Positions 24,291 to 34,629 of a stretch of 64,000 bases of DNA are shown piece by piece. The stretch covers positions 13,620,001 through 13,684,000 of the forward strand of contig CM068582.1 of assembly GCA_035048485.1 (NCBI GenBank), written 5' to 3'. Position 1 is the first letter of the stretch, and every line of letters begins with the position of its first letter. The DNA comes from Pteria penguin (Eukaryota; Mollusca; Bivalvia; Pterioida; Pteriidae). The notes under the pieces were generated by a model. The model saw only the letters and a program-made list of their open reading frames with translations, was not told the DNA's origin and searched no databases. A program made the translations under genes and the position numbers.

Positions 24291-26545
24291 AAGGGTAAAA
24301 CTGAGGGTAATATTAAAGTGAGTAAAGCTGTGGTGCTGATGGTAATGGTGATGGAGGGGGAAGCTGGTAGTAATTTAAGACTCAGTGAGGATTGGATGGT
24401 GATGGTAATGACAGTGGTAGGAGAAACTGTAGCTAATGGTGGAGTGAGCTGAGCTGAGGATGACTGAGGAGTAAGTGAAGTTATAATGATGACGGTGAAG
24501 GGAGTACTGAGGGTAATTGTAGAGTAATGTAGGATGGAATGGTAATAATTACGATGTGGGAGGCTGATGATGGTGGGGTTAGTGAGGCTGAAGTAGTTAT
24601 GGCAATGATGTTGGAGGGAAATTTATGGTTGATGGTGACGGGAAAGCGGGGTTGGTAATGATTATGATATTGGTGGGGGAGTGACTAAAAAGTAGAGATT
24701 TACACAGGGTTAAGTTAATGACGGAGGTGAGGGAGGGAAAAGGATAGTAATGATTATGAAGAAGGAGGGGACTATGAAAGAGTGGCGTCGAAGAGGAGAT
24801 CTAGATTGTAATAACGGTAGTCGGAGTAATGAGCGATGAAATATTCTGTGTTTTAGAACTACAATATTAGAAATCACGATATTGGAGGAGGAGTCACTGG
24901 AGTTTTACATAGAGTTAAGTTAATGCTGGAGTGAGAGAGTGACTAGGATGGTGATGATTATGATAAAGGAGGATGACTGTGGAAGGAGTAAGCCCGGAGA
25001 AGTGATGGTAATGACGGAGGAGAAGGAGGGTCTGGGATGATGATGATTATCATAAAGGAGGATGACTGTGGAAGGAGTAAGCCCGGAGAAGTGATGGTAA
25101 TGAGGGAGGGGCTGGGATGGTGATGAAGGAGGATGATTGTGGAAGGAGTAAGCCCGGAGAGGTGATGGTAATGAAGGAGGAGAGGGAGGAGCTGGGGTGG
25201 TGATGGTTATGATAAGGGAGGGTGACTGTGGAAGGAATGAGACCGGAGAGGTGATGGTATTGATGGAGGAGGGGAGGGGCTGGGATGGTGATGGTTATGA
25301 TAAGGGAGGGTGACTATGGAAGGAATGAGACCGGAGAGGTGATGGTATTGATGGAGGAGGGGGAGGGACTGGGATGGTGATGGTTATGATAAGGTAGGGT
25401 GACTGTGGAAGGAGTGAGACCGGAGAGGTGATGGTATTGATGGAGGAGGGGGAGGGGCTGGGATGGTGATGGTTATGATAAGGGAGGGTGACTGTGGAAG
25501 GAGTGAGACCGGAGAGGTGATGGTATTGATGGAGGAGGGGGAGGGGCTGGGATGGTGATGGCTATGATAAGGGAGGGTGACTGTGGAAGGAGTGAGACCG
25601 GGGAGGTGATGGTATTGATGGAGGAGGGGGAGGGGCTGGGATGGTGATGGTTATGATAAGGGAGGGTGACTGTGGAAGGAGTGAGACCGGAGAGGTGATG
25701 GTATTGATGGAGTAGGGGAGGGGCTGGGATGGTGATGGTTATGATAAGGTAGGGTGACTGTGGAAGGAGTGAGACCGGAGAGGTGATGGTATTGATGGAG
25801 GAGGGGGAGGGGCTGGGATGGTGATGATTATGATAATGGAGGTTGACTATGGAAGGAATGAGACCGGAGAGGTGATGGTATTGATGGAGGAGTGGAGGGG
25901 CTGGGATGGTGATGGTTATGATAATGGAGGTTGACTATGGAAGGAATGAGACCGGAGAGGTGATGGTATTGATGGAGGAGGGGAGGGGCTGGGATGGTGA
26001 TGGTTATGATAAGGGAGGGTGACTATGGAAGGAATGAGACCGGAGAGGTGATGGTATTGATGGAGGAGGGGAGGGACTGGGATGGTGATGGTTATGATAA
26101 GGGAGGGTGACTATGGGAGAAATGAGACCGGAGAGGTGATGGTATTGATGGAGGAGGGGGAGGAGCTGGGGTGATGATGGTTATGGTAAGGGAGGGTGAC
26201 TGTGGAAGGAATGAGACCGGGGAGGTGATGGTATTGATGGAGGAGGAGGAGGGGCTGGAATGGTGATGGTTATGATAAGGGAGGGTGACTGTGGAAGGAG
26301 TGAGACGGAGAGGTGATGGTATTGATGGAGGAGGAGGAGGGGCTTGAATGGTGATGGTTATGATAAGGGAGGGTGACTGTGGAAGGAGTGAGACCGGAGA
26401 GGTGATGGTATTGATGGAGGAGGGGGAGGGCCGGGATGGTGATGGTTATGATAAGGGATGGTGACTGTGGAAGGAGTGAGACCGGAGAGGTGATGGTAAT
26501 GATGGAGGAGAGGAAGGGGCTGAAAGTGGCTGAGGGTGACTGTAG
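24290..26545 (+). repeat. purine-rich 88-89 bp minisatellite
   Basis: The plus strand is almost free of C for over 2 kb. From about 24,930 it settles into tandem units with the order CTGGGATGGTGATGGTTATG, ATAAGGGAGGGTGACTGTGG, AAGGAGTGAGACCGGAGAGG, TGATGGTATTGATGGAGGAG. CTGGG occurs at 25,280, 25,369, 25,458 and 25,547, a spacing of 89. I estimate about 18 units; the leftmost are the most diverged and carry a deletion. Each unit has several runs of three to five G. Confidence 0.92.
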
Positions 26546-27720
26546 AAGGAGTTAGACCAACATTGAATTTTTGGAATCATTAACAACATCATCGTCAGAA
26601 ACCCACGCTCGGTTGCACTTATCTCACCTCGTGTGTTTCCGACGATCGACATCGAACATCGAACTATTATCTAACATGCGCTGCTTCTCCGACTTCCAGA
26701 TGCTATTTCCCGAGCGAGACAACTTAAATGCATCCCGGATTGTGCCCCTAATAACTTGGAATAAATTTTGCAAATTCGTATATACAATAAAGGGATTTCT
26801 GGATATACCTCTGTAAATCTGAAAATATATGACGTAATTTTAAAGCACTAAGTTCTCATATTCAACGTCTCAGGTTGTTTATCTATTATTCATTATTTGA
26901 TTTCGATGGAAATTAGGAATGGTTATTATATATTTACTCAGAAGAAAACTCCATGTCCTGTGTGCATTGAAACTGTATAAACTGTGTCAACCCTTCGAGG
27001 TGTTATCAGTTTATTTTCACTACCTTGTAGAACCTGCTCGATAACTATAAGTAATAGTAAAATTAGACTGTAGAAAAGTAAAGGTAGAAAAATGCACGTG
27101 GGAGTTCAAACTTCGTCGGAGATAAGAAACAAGAAGTAATGAGATTTTCGGTTTGTAACAATTGATATACACTCGAGGTGAAGTTTAATGGAAACAAACT
27201 GATACTGTCGGGCAACACCAAAACAAGTTTTTGTATCACGACAGCATTATTTCAGCTATGTTACCTAGTCATTAGCTGATTGGCAACTGCTGCAAAGCCC
27301 TCCCCCACCCCCTCCCCCTTACCTCTCTTTTGGTCAGAAAATTTTAGCACAACAGCTCATTTTCGACCATTTTTACGGCTGCAATCCCCCTTTCGGACTG
27401 AATTGTGCAAAACATAAGTCATGGGAGGCTTCACCCCCCCCCCCCCCCCTCTCCTCCTTTCAAAATTTCTAGATCCACTCTAGATCCAGCTGGTAAGGGA
27501 ATCCAGAGTACTAGGAGAAAATTCACGAACAGATCTGCCTCTTTTGTGTTTACTTTAATTCGAAATCAGACCATATTTTTTTCCAAAACATTATCAAGGT
27601 CAATATTACAGGTTTCACCTAGTTGTATTCGGTTGTCACTTAATCAAATTAGTTGACAAAAAGTACGTTTTTTATGCATGCATTAAAGATTAAATAATCA
27701 TCTGCTTTCATATAACAGCT
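26545..27720. other. non-coding stretch
   Basis: No supported gene. A poly-C run lies at about 27,436-27,450. Short open frames at 26,571-26,816 and 27,405-27,656 show no domain. Confidence 0.4.
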
Positions 27721-27729
27721 GTAGCGAAA

Positions 27730-27875
27730 AAGGTTATTAGTTACTTGGATCATGACTGAAAGTTCCCGAGTTCGATTCCCACCTACGATGTACCGTCAGA
27801 CGAGACAGTAAAACCCGAGGTCGTGTGTTACTGTAAATGTAGATAGGTAAAAGATCACTCCCGAAAGCTCATGTA
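27730..27875 (+). mobile_element. degenerate tRNA-headed SINE fragment
   Basis: A B-box-like GAGTTCGATTCCCACC, then AGACGAGACAGTAAAACCC and AGGTAAAAGATCACTCCCG, follow the order of the SINE family with many changes. The tail is not recognisable. Confidence 0.45.
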
Positions 27876-28799
27876 AGCAATTGTGATCATACCTCGTCCG
27901 GTGTCTGTCCGTCTGTCCACCCGGCGTAAGACTTTCATTCTTCTGAATATTTAAGAACTGCTAAAGAGATTTCGATGAATCTTGGTGGGGATGAAGTAGG
28001 TCCCCTATAAATGTTACTACCTTTTGGCCAGATCCTACAAGGATCTGGATCTGGATCTACATCCAGAGCGGAGTAAGTTACTTTGACAAATTTCTTCTTC
28101 AGACCGGCTCTTTAGATCAATAAACCGATTGAACAAGGGTTGTTTAAAGGATTCCTCAAAAGTGATGTTGTTTTTGTATTTACTTTGATTTTTTAAAATT
28201 TAATTTATTTTCTCAGAGTAGGTTGCAACCCGCAAGCCAATCGCTTATCCACTACACCAAGCCTATCCCTTTTTGTTGGCATTTACTATAAAGAAGAGGT
28301 GGCATTAGACTGCATTCCCTATTGGCAAAAATCTACATTAGGTACACGGGACTCAAGGTCTTCTCGATTTGTATGCCAGCTATCTAAGTGCGTAGGAGAC
28401 ATCTTGTAGAAAGTACGAATCGCTTGGAATCAGTTCAGACCTGAGCAAATAATGCATAAATTAAAGGCATACAATGTAATAATATATCGCACCTTGCCGT
28501 TTAACATAGAACAAAGGCATTATTTTCAGTTTTCAACAAGAACACCGTGCGACTTTTCAGTTTGTGTATATATTTTAAAATGGAAACGCTGTATAAAATT
28601 ATCGGGACCGTTATTTTTATGGATATTACATTTAATGTAAACAAGTATATTATACATTATTATGCAACCATTAATTGTATGCGGTGACACACGTTTTGCT
28701 AGTTTGCATTGACAATAACGTACTGTACTGTAGAAATATGCTGCAAGAAGATCATACACGATTCAATTTTAAAACAGAATAATTAGATACTGATTTATG

Positions 28800-28885
28800 T
28801 CAGTCCAAGATTATTTCCGGTTTTTGGTGACGACATCTGCCTGATGCATTGCATAGAAATATATTTCTTTGCAACCGACCCAAAC
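28800..28885 (-). mobile_element. SINE 3' fragment
   Basis: Matches the 3' body of the SINE family in minus orientation (GATTATTTCCGG, GACATCTGCCTGATGCATTG, CAACCGACCC). It stops exactly where the 46-47 bp satellite begins. Confidence 0.65.
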
Positions 28886-29860
28886 TGTTTACAGAGCCGG
28901 TTGGTCACGTGCTCAAGCCCGTAGCTGTGACCTGTTTACACAGCCGGTTGGTCACGTGCTCAGGACGTAGCCGAGGCCTGCTTACAGAGCCGGTTTGTCA
29001 GGTACTCAGGCCGTAGCGGAGGCCTGTTTACGGAGCCGGTTGATAACGTGCTCAGTCTGTAACCGGGATCTGTTTACACAGCTAGTTGGTAACATACCTA
29101 GCCTGTAGCCGTGTCCTGTTTACAGATCCGGTTGGTAACGTGCTCAGCCCGTAGCCAAGACCTGTTTATGCAGCCGGTTTGTATTGTTTTCAGCCCGTAA
29201 CAGAGGCCTGCTTACGGAGCCGGTTGGTAACGTCTCGGTTCGTAGCCGAGGCCTGTTTCCAGAGCCGGTTGATAGCGTGTTCTGCTCGTAGCCAAGGCAT
29301 CCTTACAAAGCTGTTTGGTGACGTGCTCAGTCCGTAGAAAGGGCGTGTTTACAAAGACGGTATGTAACGAGCTCAACTCGTAGCCGAGGCCTGTTCACAG
29401 AGCCGGTTGATCGCGTGTTCTGTTCGTAGCCGAGGTATCCTTACAAAGCTGTTTGGTGACGTGCTCAGTCCGTAGAACGGGCGTGTTTACAAAGACGGTA
29501 GGTAACGTGCTCAACTCGTAGCCGAGGCCTGTTCACAGAGCCGGTTGATCATGTGTTCTGCTCGTAGCCGAGGTATCCTCACAAAGCTGTTTGGTAACAT
29601 AATCATCATCTCGTACCCGAGGACTGTTTACAGAGCTGTTTGTTAACATGCTCAGTCTGTAGCCGAGGCCGTTTTACAGAACCGGTTGGTAACGCGCTCA
29701 GTCTGTAGCCGCGGCCGTTTTAAAGAACCGGTTGGTAACGCGCTCAGTCTGTAGCCGAGGCCGTTTTACAGAACCGGTTGGTAACGCGCTCAGTCTGTAG
29801 CCGAGGCCGTTTTACAGAACCGGTTGGTAAGGAGCTCAATCCGTCATCGATGCCTGTACA
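28886..29860 (+). repeat. 46-47 bp satellite, about 21 units
   Basis: Tandem units follow the pattern CAGAGCCGGTTGGTAACGTG, CTCAGTCCGTAGCCGAGGCC, TGTTTA. CCGGT occurs at 28,896, 28,943, 28,990 and 29,036 (spacings 47, 47, 46). Some units are shared as longer blocks, for example near 29,270-29,340 and 29,400-29,470. It lies between two SINE fragments. The unit resembles the tRNA-like head of that SINE (GAGCCGGT, then GTGCTCGG, then ACCGAGAGG), so it may derive from it. Confidence 0.9.
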
Positions 29861-29879
29861 GGTCTACATGTAGCTGGTA

Positions 29880-30040
29880 ACGTCCCGCGTTTGAATTCCA
29901 CTGGCCTCTCATCAAATTTCCTTCTTTCGGATGAGACAACAAAAACCAAGGGCCCTTGTTGTTCTTGAGATTTACACTTGAAATTCTAAATCTCTGTGCA
30001 AGGCATCAGACAGATGTCGTAACTATAATACATGCAGTAT
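29880..30040 (+). mobile_element. degenerate SINE fragment
   Basis: CCGCGTTTGAATTCC stands where the B-box is expected, followed by TTTCGGATGAGACAACAAAA, AAATCTCTGTGCAAGG and CATCAGACAGATGTCGTAAC. The order is that of the SINE family, the sequence much altered. Confidence 0.6.
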
Positions 30041-30062
30041 ATGCTTTTTCTTTCCTTTATGA

Positions 30063-30063
<1 letters not shown>

Positions 30064-30091
<28 letters not shown>
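30064..30091 (+). repeat. (TTG)n microsatellite
   Basis: Nine uninterrupted GTT/TTG triplets. Confidence 0.9.
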
Positions 30092-30093
<2 letters not shown>

Positions 30094-30483
30094 AAAAATG
30101 TGTGATGATTTTACCAACGGAAATACATGTACATACCACTTAAAGTCAACATATCATTGATCAACTTCACTTACATATTTAGATGAATCTTATAAGAGCG
30201 CTTTGGCTCTTGGTGGTAACTAAGGAAATAATACTGTCTTACATTTATTGAAATCCTTTGATGCACAAGTTTACTCGATGCAGACAGAAAAAGAATAGTT
30301 TTTTTCAACATTTAACAGCAAGATAAATGTTATCAGAATTAAAATCCTTTCACAAAATGCATAACGGATACCTGTAATATTTATACCGATGTAATTCAAA
30401 CAATAGTTGAACATTACCCTCACGAAAAAGGCCCAAATCAACGTTTTGTTGAGCCTGTAAATCTTACTCTATGTTACCCGGAT

Positions 30484-30490
30484 TATATAA
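30484..30490 (+). promoter_or_regulatory. TATA-like box of the transglutaminase gene
   Basis: TATATAA lies 80 bp upstream of the proposed start codon at 30,570. A transcription start about 30 bp downstream would give a short 5' leader. Sequence-only inference. Confidence 0.35.
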
Positions 30491-30569
30491 CGCCTACGTG
30501 TTCTAAAAAGCAATATATACACAAAAGGTAAAGGAAGTCCGGCACAGAGCTCGGAGTAAATTGCGGAAA

Positions 30570-30729
30570 ATGAGGTACTATTTTCATGCTCGTCGACGAA
30601 CGACGTACAGGTATACGTCGTCCCGGCTGACGTCTCGTAGAGTGTCTCCCCTGACGCGAGATTTGCTTTCGTCGGTCGTCAGCGTAAGGGAGTATGGTAG
30701 AAATAGTGATGCATCTAATGATCGAGAAG
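30570..30729 (+). CDS. transglutaminase exon 1
   Basis: Residues 1-53, ending in phase 1 at GAAG/GTAAGG. It is CpG-rich compared with its surroundings. The first 30 residues have nine Arg, many Ser/Thr/Tyr and no acidic residue. No Cys, so no annulin-style acylation site is visible. The phase fits exon 2 exactly. Conservation of this extension could not be tested. Confidence 0.72.
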
Positions 30730-33700
30730 GTAAGGAAATTATGTATCATTTTGAATTTTCTATTTGTTTTGTGGTACGATTTTTAATTTGCAAAAATGAA
30801 ATCCTTACATACGAAAGGCTGTCCTGGTCTGTGCTATTGAAATACATGTATGAAATGAATTTTGTTTATGGTCAAAGTTATGTCTCATGAATGTTTTTTA
30901 ACTGAATTTGTAGTATCGCGCAATTAATATCATGCAAAAAATGTCATTTTCGGTTTATATGTGTTTCTAATCTAATTTTGATTCTTATTTAAGTAGTGCT
31001 GTAGAAATAAGGTCATAATAAAAGTAAACATTACTAAACAATATTGTGTTCATTTAAAAACTACATTACTGATTACACGATTATAGGAAAGCATATTGAA
31101 TAACAGAAATGCATGCATAAAAAGGGTTACTCTTGTGTTAATAGAGAGCATACAAGTATCAGATTTTATTGAATCTATCATATGAACCATTAGGAAAATA
31201 TTTGTTACATTTCAGAGTTGATATTCAAAAATTGACAAAAGAAGTTTGGTTTGACCTAACATTATAACAAGGACATTTACAACCAAGCCGTGCAAATACA
31301 TGCATTTCTAAGCCGGCGTGGCCTAATGGTATCGCGCTCGTCTCCTGATCGAAAGGCCGGGGTTCGAGTCCCGTTCTGGTCATGCCGGTGTCCTGTCTTT
31401 CGGATGAGACAGTAAGAACCGTATCCTCGTGCCGTGGTATGCATGGCACGTTAAAGATCCCTCGCTGCTTCGGGTGGGTCCGTTGCAAAGGTCAAAATTT
31501 GTATGTCCCGCATCAGGCAGATGCCATCACCACATACGTGAAATATTCGTGGTGTGACGTTAAACAAATCAATCAATACATGCATTTCCTTTCTTTCAAG
31601 TACTTATATCACATTCATACTTTGTGGGACTAAATTAACATATACGATAAAACGAAAACCAAATTAATTCACGTGGCTACGAGGAATTGAAAATCGTTCA
31701 CTTTTTTCGAAATATTTCCATTCATGTTTTAATCACGACATTCAAACATATTTAAGCATTGGCACATAATTTCAACGGTCTGTTTAAATCACGTACTGCC
31801 GTGTCTCCACACAGACATGTTCTTACATGTACTCCTCTGTATATATATGTCAGTGGTACACGATGATTGCCTTTGGTAAATAGCGTTGAGTATGCCAGCT
31901 AACTAGGTTATCTTTTTTAAAATATAAAACTTTTAAGCCTGATGTTTATTTATATCTTAATATGTCGATTGACATAGTATATCAATGAAGAAGACATCTT
32001 GTGAACGCCCATATAATTAAACAGTAAATCTTGACGCATACCACGTTGTTTGCCCAACTAACCTGTAATACTTTTAGAGTAAAGCAAAGGATGATTTTAT
32101 GGGAGTTATCATAGCCTCGCCCATTACCGGTATAACTACATCCCAGTCTAGTCCACGTCCAAAGACGACACAGGGCAGAGCAAGATAATATGTTTTATGT
32201 GCTTAATTATATATATAGATTGTCGACAACTAGATCAAAGCTATTTATAAGACAGGCCTTTATTTATCTATTTTTTTCACATCTTGTCATAAGCAAACCC
32301 AAAACTCTGAAATCGGAGAAGGATGAAATCACAGTAAAGCTTTTTACAGGTACTGTAAATGTACCCTATACACAGCCATTGCTGAGCAAAGGTGTCCAAG
32401 ATGTTCAGGAGTTTCCAATATTCTCAGCTTTGATCGTTAAGGAATGAAGATTTTATAGCGTGCAACTGCAAAGATATCCATCATGCCCAGGTCCAGAGGG
32501 GCGCACCGGTGGTCTGGACCCAACCTGAGATTCGGCGAAAATTACTTTCTTGGTTTTTGTTTTGTTTGTTTTTGTTTTGTTTTGTGTTGTGTTGTTTTGT
32601 TTTGTTTTGTTTTTTTTTTTAATGTTTTTCTTTTTCTTTTGTTTTGTTTTTGAGGGGTTTTTTTCTGTTGTTGTTGTTGTTTTTCTTTTGTTTTTTTTTT
32701 AAATAAATAACTTTGATCCCTCTCTCTGGACTCTGGAAATTCATAGCGGGTTCCCCCAACCCCATCTCGACAAAATTTCTGCATCAATACCTGTCCATCC
32801 TCGCACACTGTCAATTCATTCCCTCACAATTCATGTACACGCCCTCTATGCTACCAACTCGATAAAAGCGTTGGTTCAGCATGTCAATGCAACTCTGAAC
32901 TAATACTAACCTTATAAATTATTCAATTGAAAAAAGATCACCCATTTGCCTCCCTTATTAGCATATTTCATCTGAAATATCTTTTGTATCCATTTCAAAT
33001 ATGTCGGTGCATTCGAATTAAATATGCCTTTAATATATATGCAAAATTGCACTTTTCAAAAATCTTTCTGCTTTTTTGTGCAAAACTGAATCTCTCGACA
33101 CAACATCAAAAAATGGATATTATACAGATCATGGTAATGAAAAGATTTAGTTTAGGAGTTATTTAAGAAATTGAGTAATTTTAGTGTGATTTCATTTCCT
33201 TTTGTCATTAATACATTCACTGTCATCAATGTCCTGGTTCACATGGCCTTGTTTAGGCTATATGTTTTCAAAAACTATTGAAATTCAATTTTAGCTTTTA
33301 AAAAGATTAATAAGTGGCGGGAAGGAACGTTATCACGTTTGGAAACATAATTTTAAAAATAGGTTTGTCGTCTTGGAACAAGATTCATTCATTCCATAAT
33401 ACTTTATATGTTTGTAAAGCCATTTTAAGCGAACGCCTTGTTTATCTTTTGTTCGGTGCATGGCAGGTTTATTTATGATTGAGAGTCCTTTTTGTGTTAA
33501 ATGAAAAGAAAGATTCGAACAACATCACACCCTGTGTAAAATGAATTAACGATCCGAGGTTGGTAGCGTAATTTCCGTGTAATTGACAACCGTTGTTACG
33601 TTATAGATTTGTTTTATACACAACTTACTCTTGTTCTTACTTTGTATGTGTTAGACATTTCCTTGTAGTTAAGTCTGAGCTTTAACTCGAATAATGATTC

Positions 33701-34576
33701 ATTGTATACAGATTGTGTAACCTAAATGTTCATCGAGTGCTATGAAATTAAAAGCTGCATATTCAGTTAAATATATGCATTGATAGCTAGATTATTGTGT
33801 TTCGTCCGTTTACGATTATTTCACGTATATGGTAATGGCATCTCTCTTCATGCATCGCATAGAAATTTACACCTTTGCAACGGACACCACCGGAGTAGTG
33901 ACGGATCTTTCACGTTTCACGCCTACCGTGACACGGGACCTCGGTTTTTATTGTCTCATCCGTAAGACAGTACACCGGTGCACCTATGTCGGTAGTCAAA
34001 CCCGGACCTCCCAGACAGGGGCCGAGCACCTCATCCACTCGGCTACATCGGTTTGAATATATGCACTGGAATTATTTTATTTTCTCTGTATACATTTATT
34101 CCTTCATATCTATTTCCATACTATTCGTCTTGAGTCTTAAACACTGAGTGAATCACCTATCAATGAATTATGAATTTCCAGATGCTGGTCAACCAAGCCA
34201 TTTCTGTAATATTTTGTTTATTTTTTTCAGATCCAAGTGTTTTGCGGGTCAAGGACGTTAATTTGAGAACATCAGAGAATGCATGCGATCACCACACATC
34301 GGATTACGAGGACTTGGGCGGACATCTCGCTGTCAGAAGAGGCCAACCATTTAATCTGACCTTTCAATTCAGCAAACAATACGATCAAGCCAAAGATGAC
34401 ATCCGTTTTGTGTTTGAATTCGGTATTGTAAAACTGACATTTGATATGTTCTATCTCTTTGTAAGATATTATATCATTAGCTGCAAGAAAACATCAGAGA
34501 TGTATATATTACGAAATAGTATTAGTTGTTCTGATTAAATGTTTGATATGTGTAATATGAATGTCATGCAACTGGA

Positions 34577-34629
<53 letters not shown>

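Larger units (their letters stand above)
30730..34230 (+). other. transglutaminase intron 1
   Basis: 3.5 kb, GTAAGG to TTTTTTTCAG. It holds two SINE copies in opposite orientations and a long TTTTG-rich tract. No further exon was found. Confidence 0.7.

Noticed and set aside
30561..30563. TTG at 30,561 as transglutaminase start
   Set aside because: A non-ATG start is not needed; an ATG follows nine bases later at 30,570.
30483..30749. 88-residue minus-strand open frame
   Set aside because: Antisense to transglutaminase exon 1; no splice or domain support.
31309..31380. Functional tRNA gene (A- and B-boxes present)
   Set aside because: The sequence is the head of a SINE with body, tail and target duplications; the anticodon stem does not pair convincingly.
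32542..32814. Lys/Gln-rich minus-strand open frame
   Set aside because: Reverse translation of a TTTTG-rich tract.
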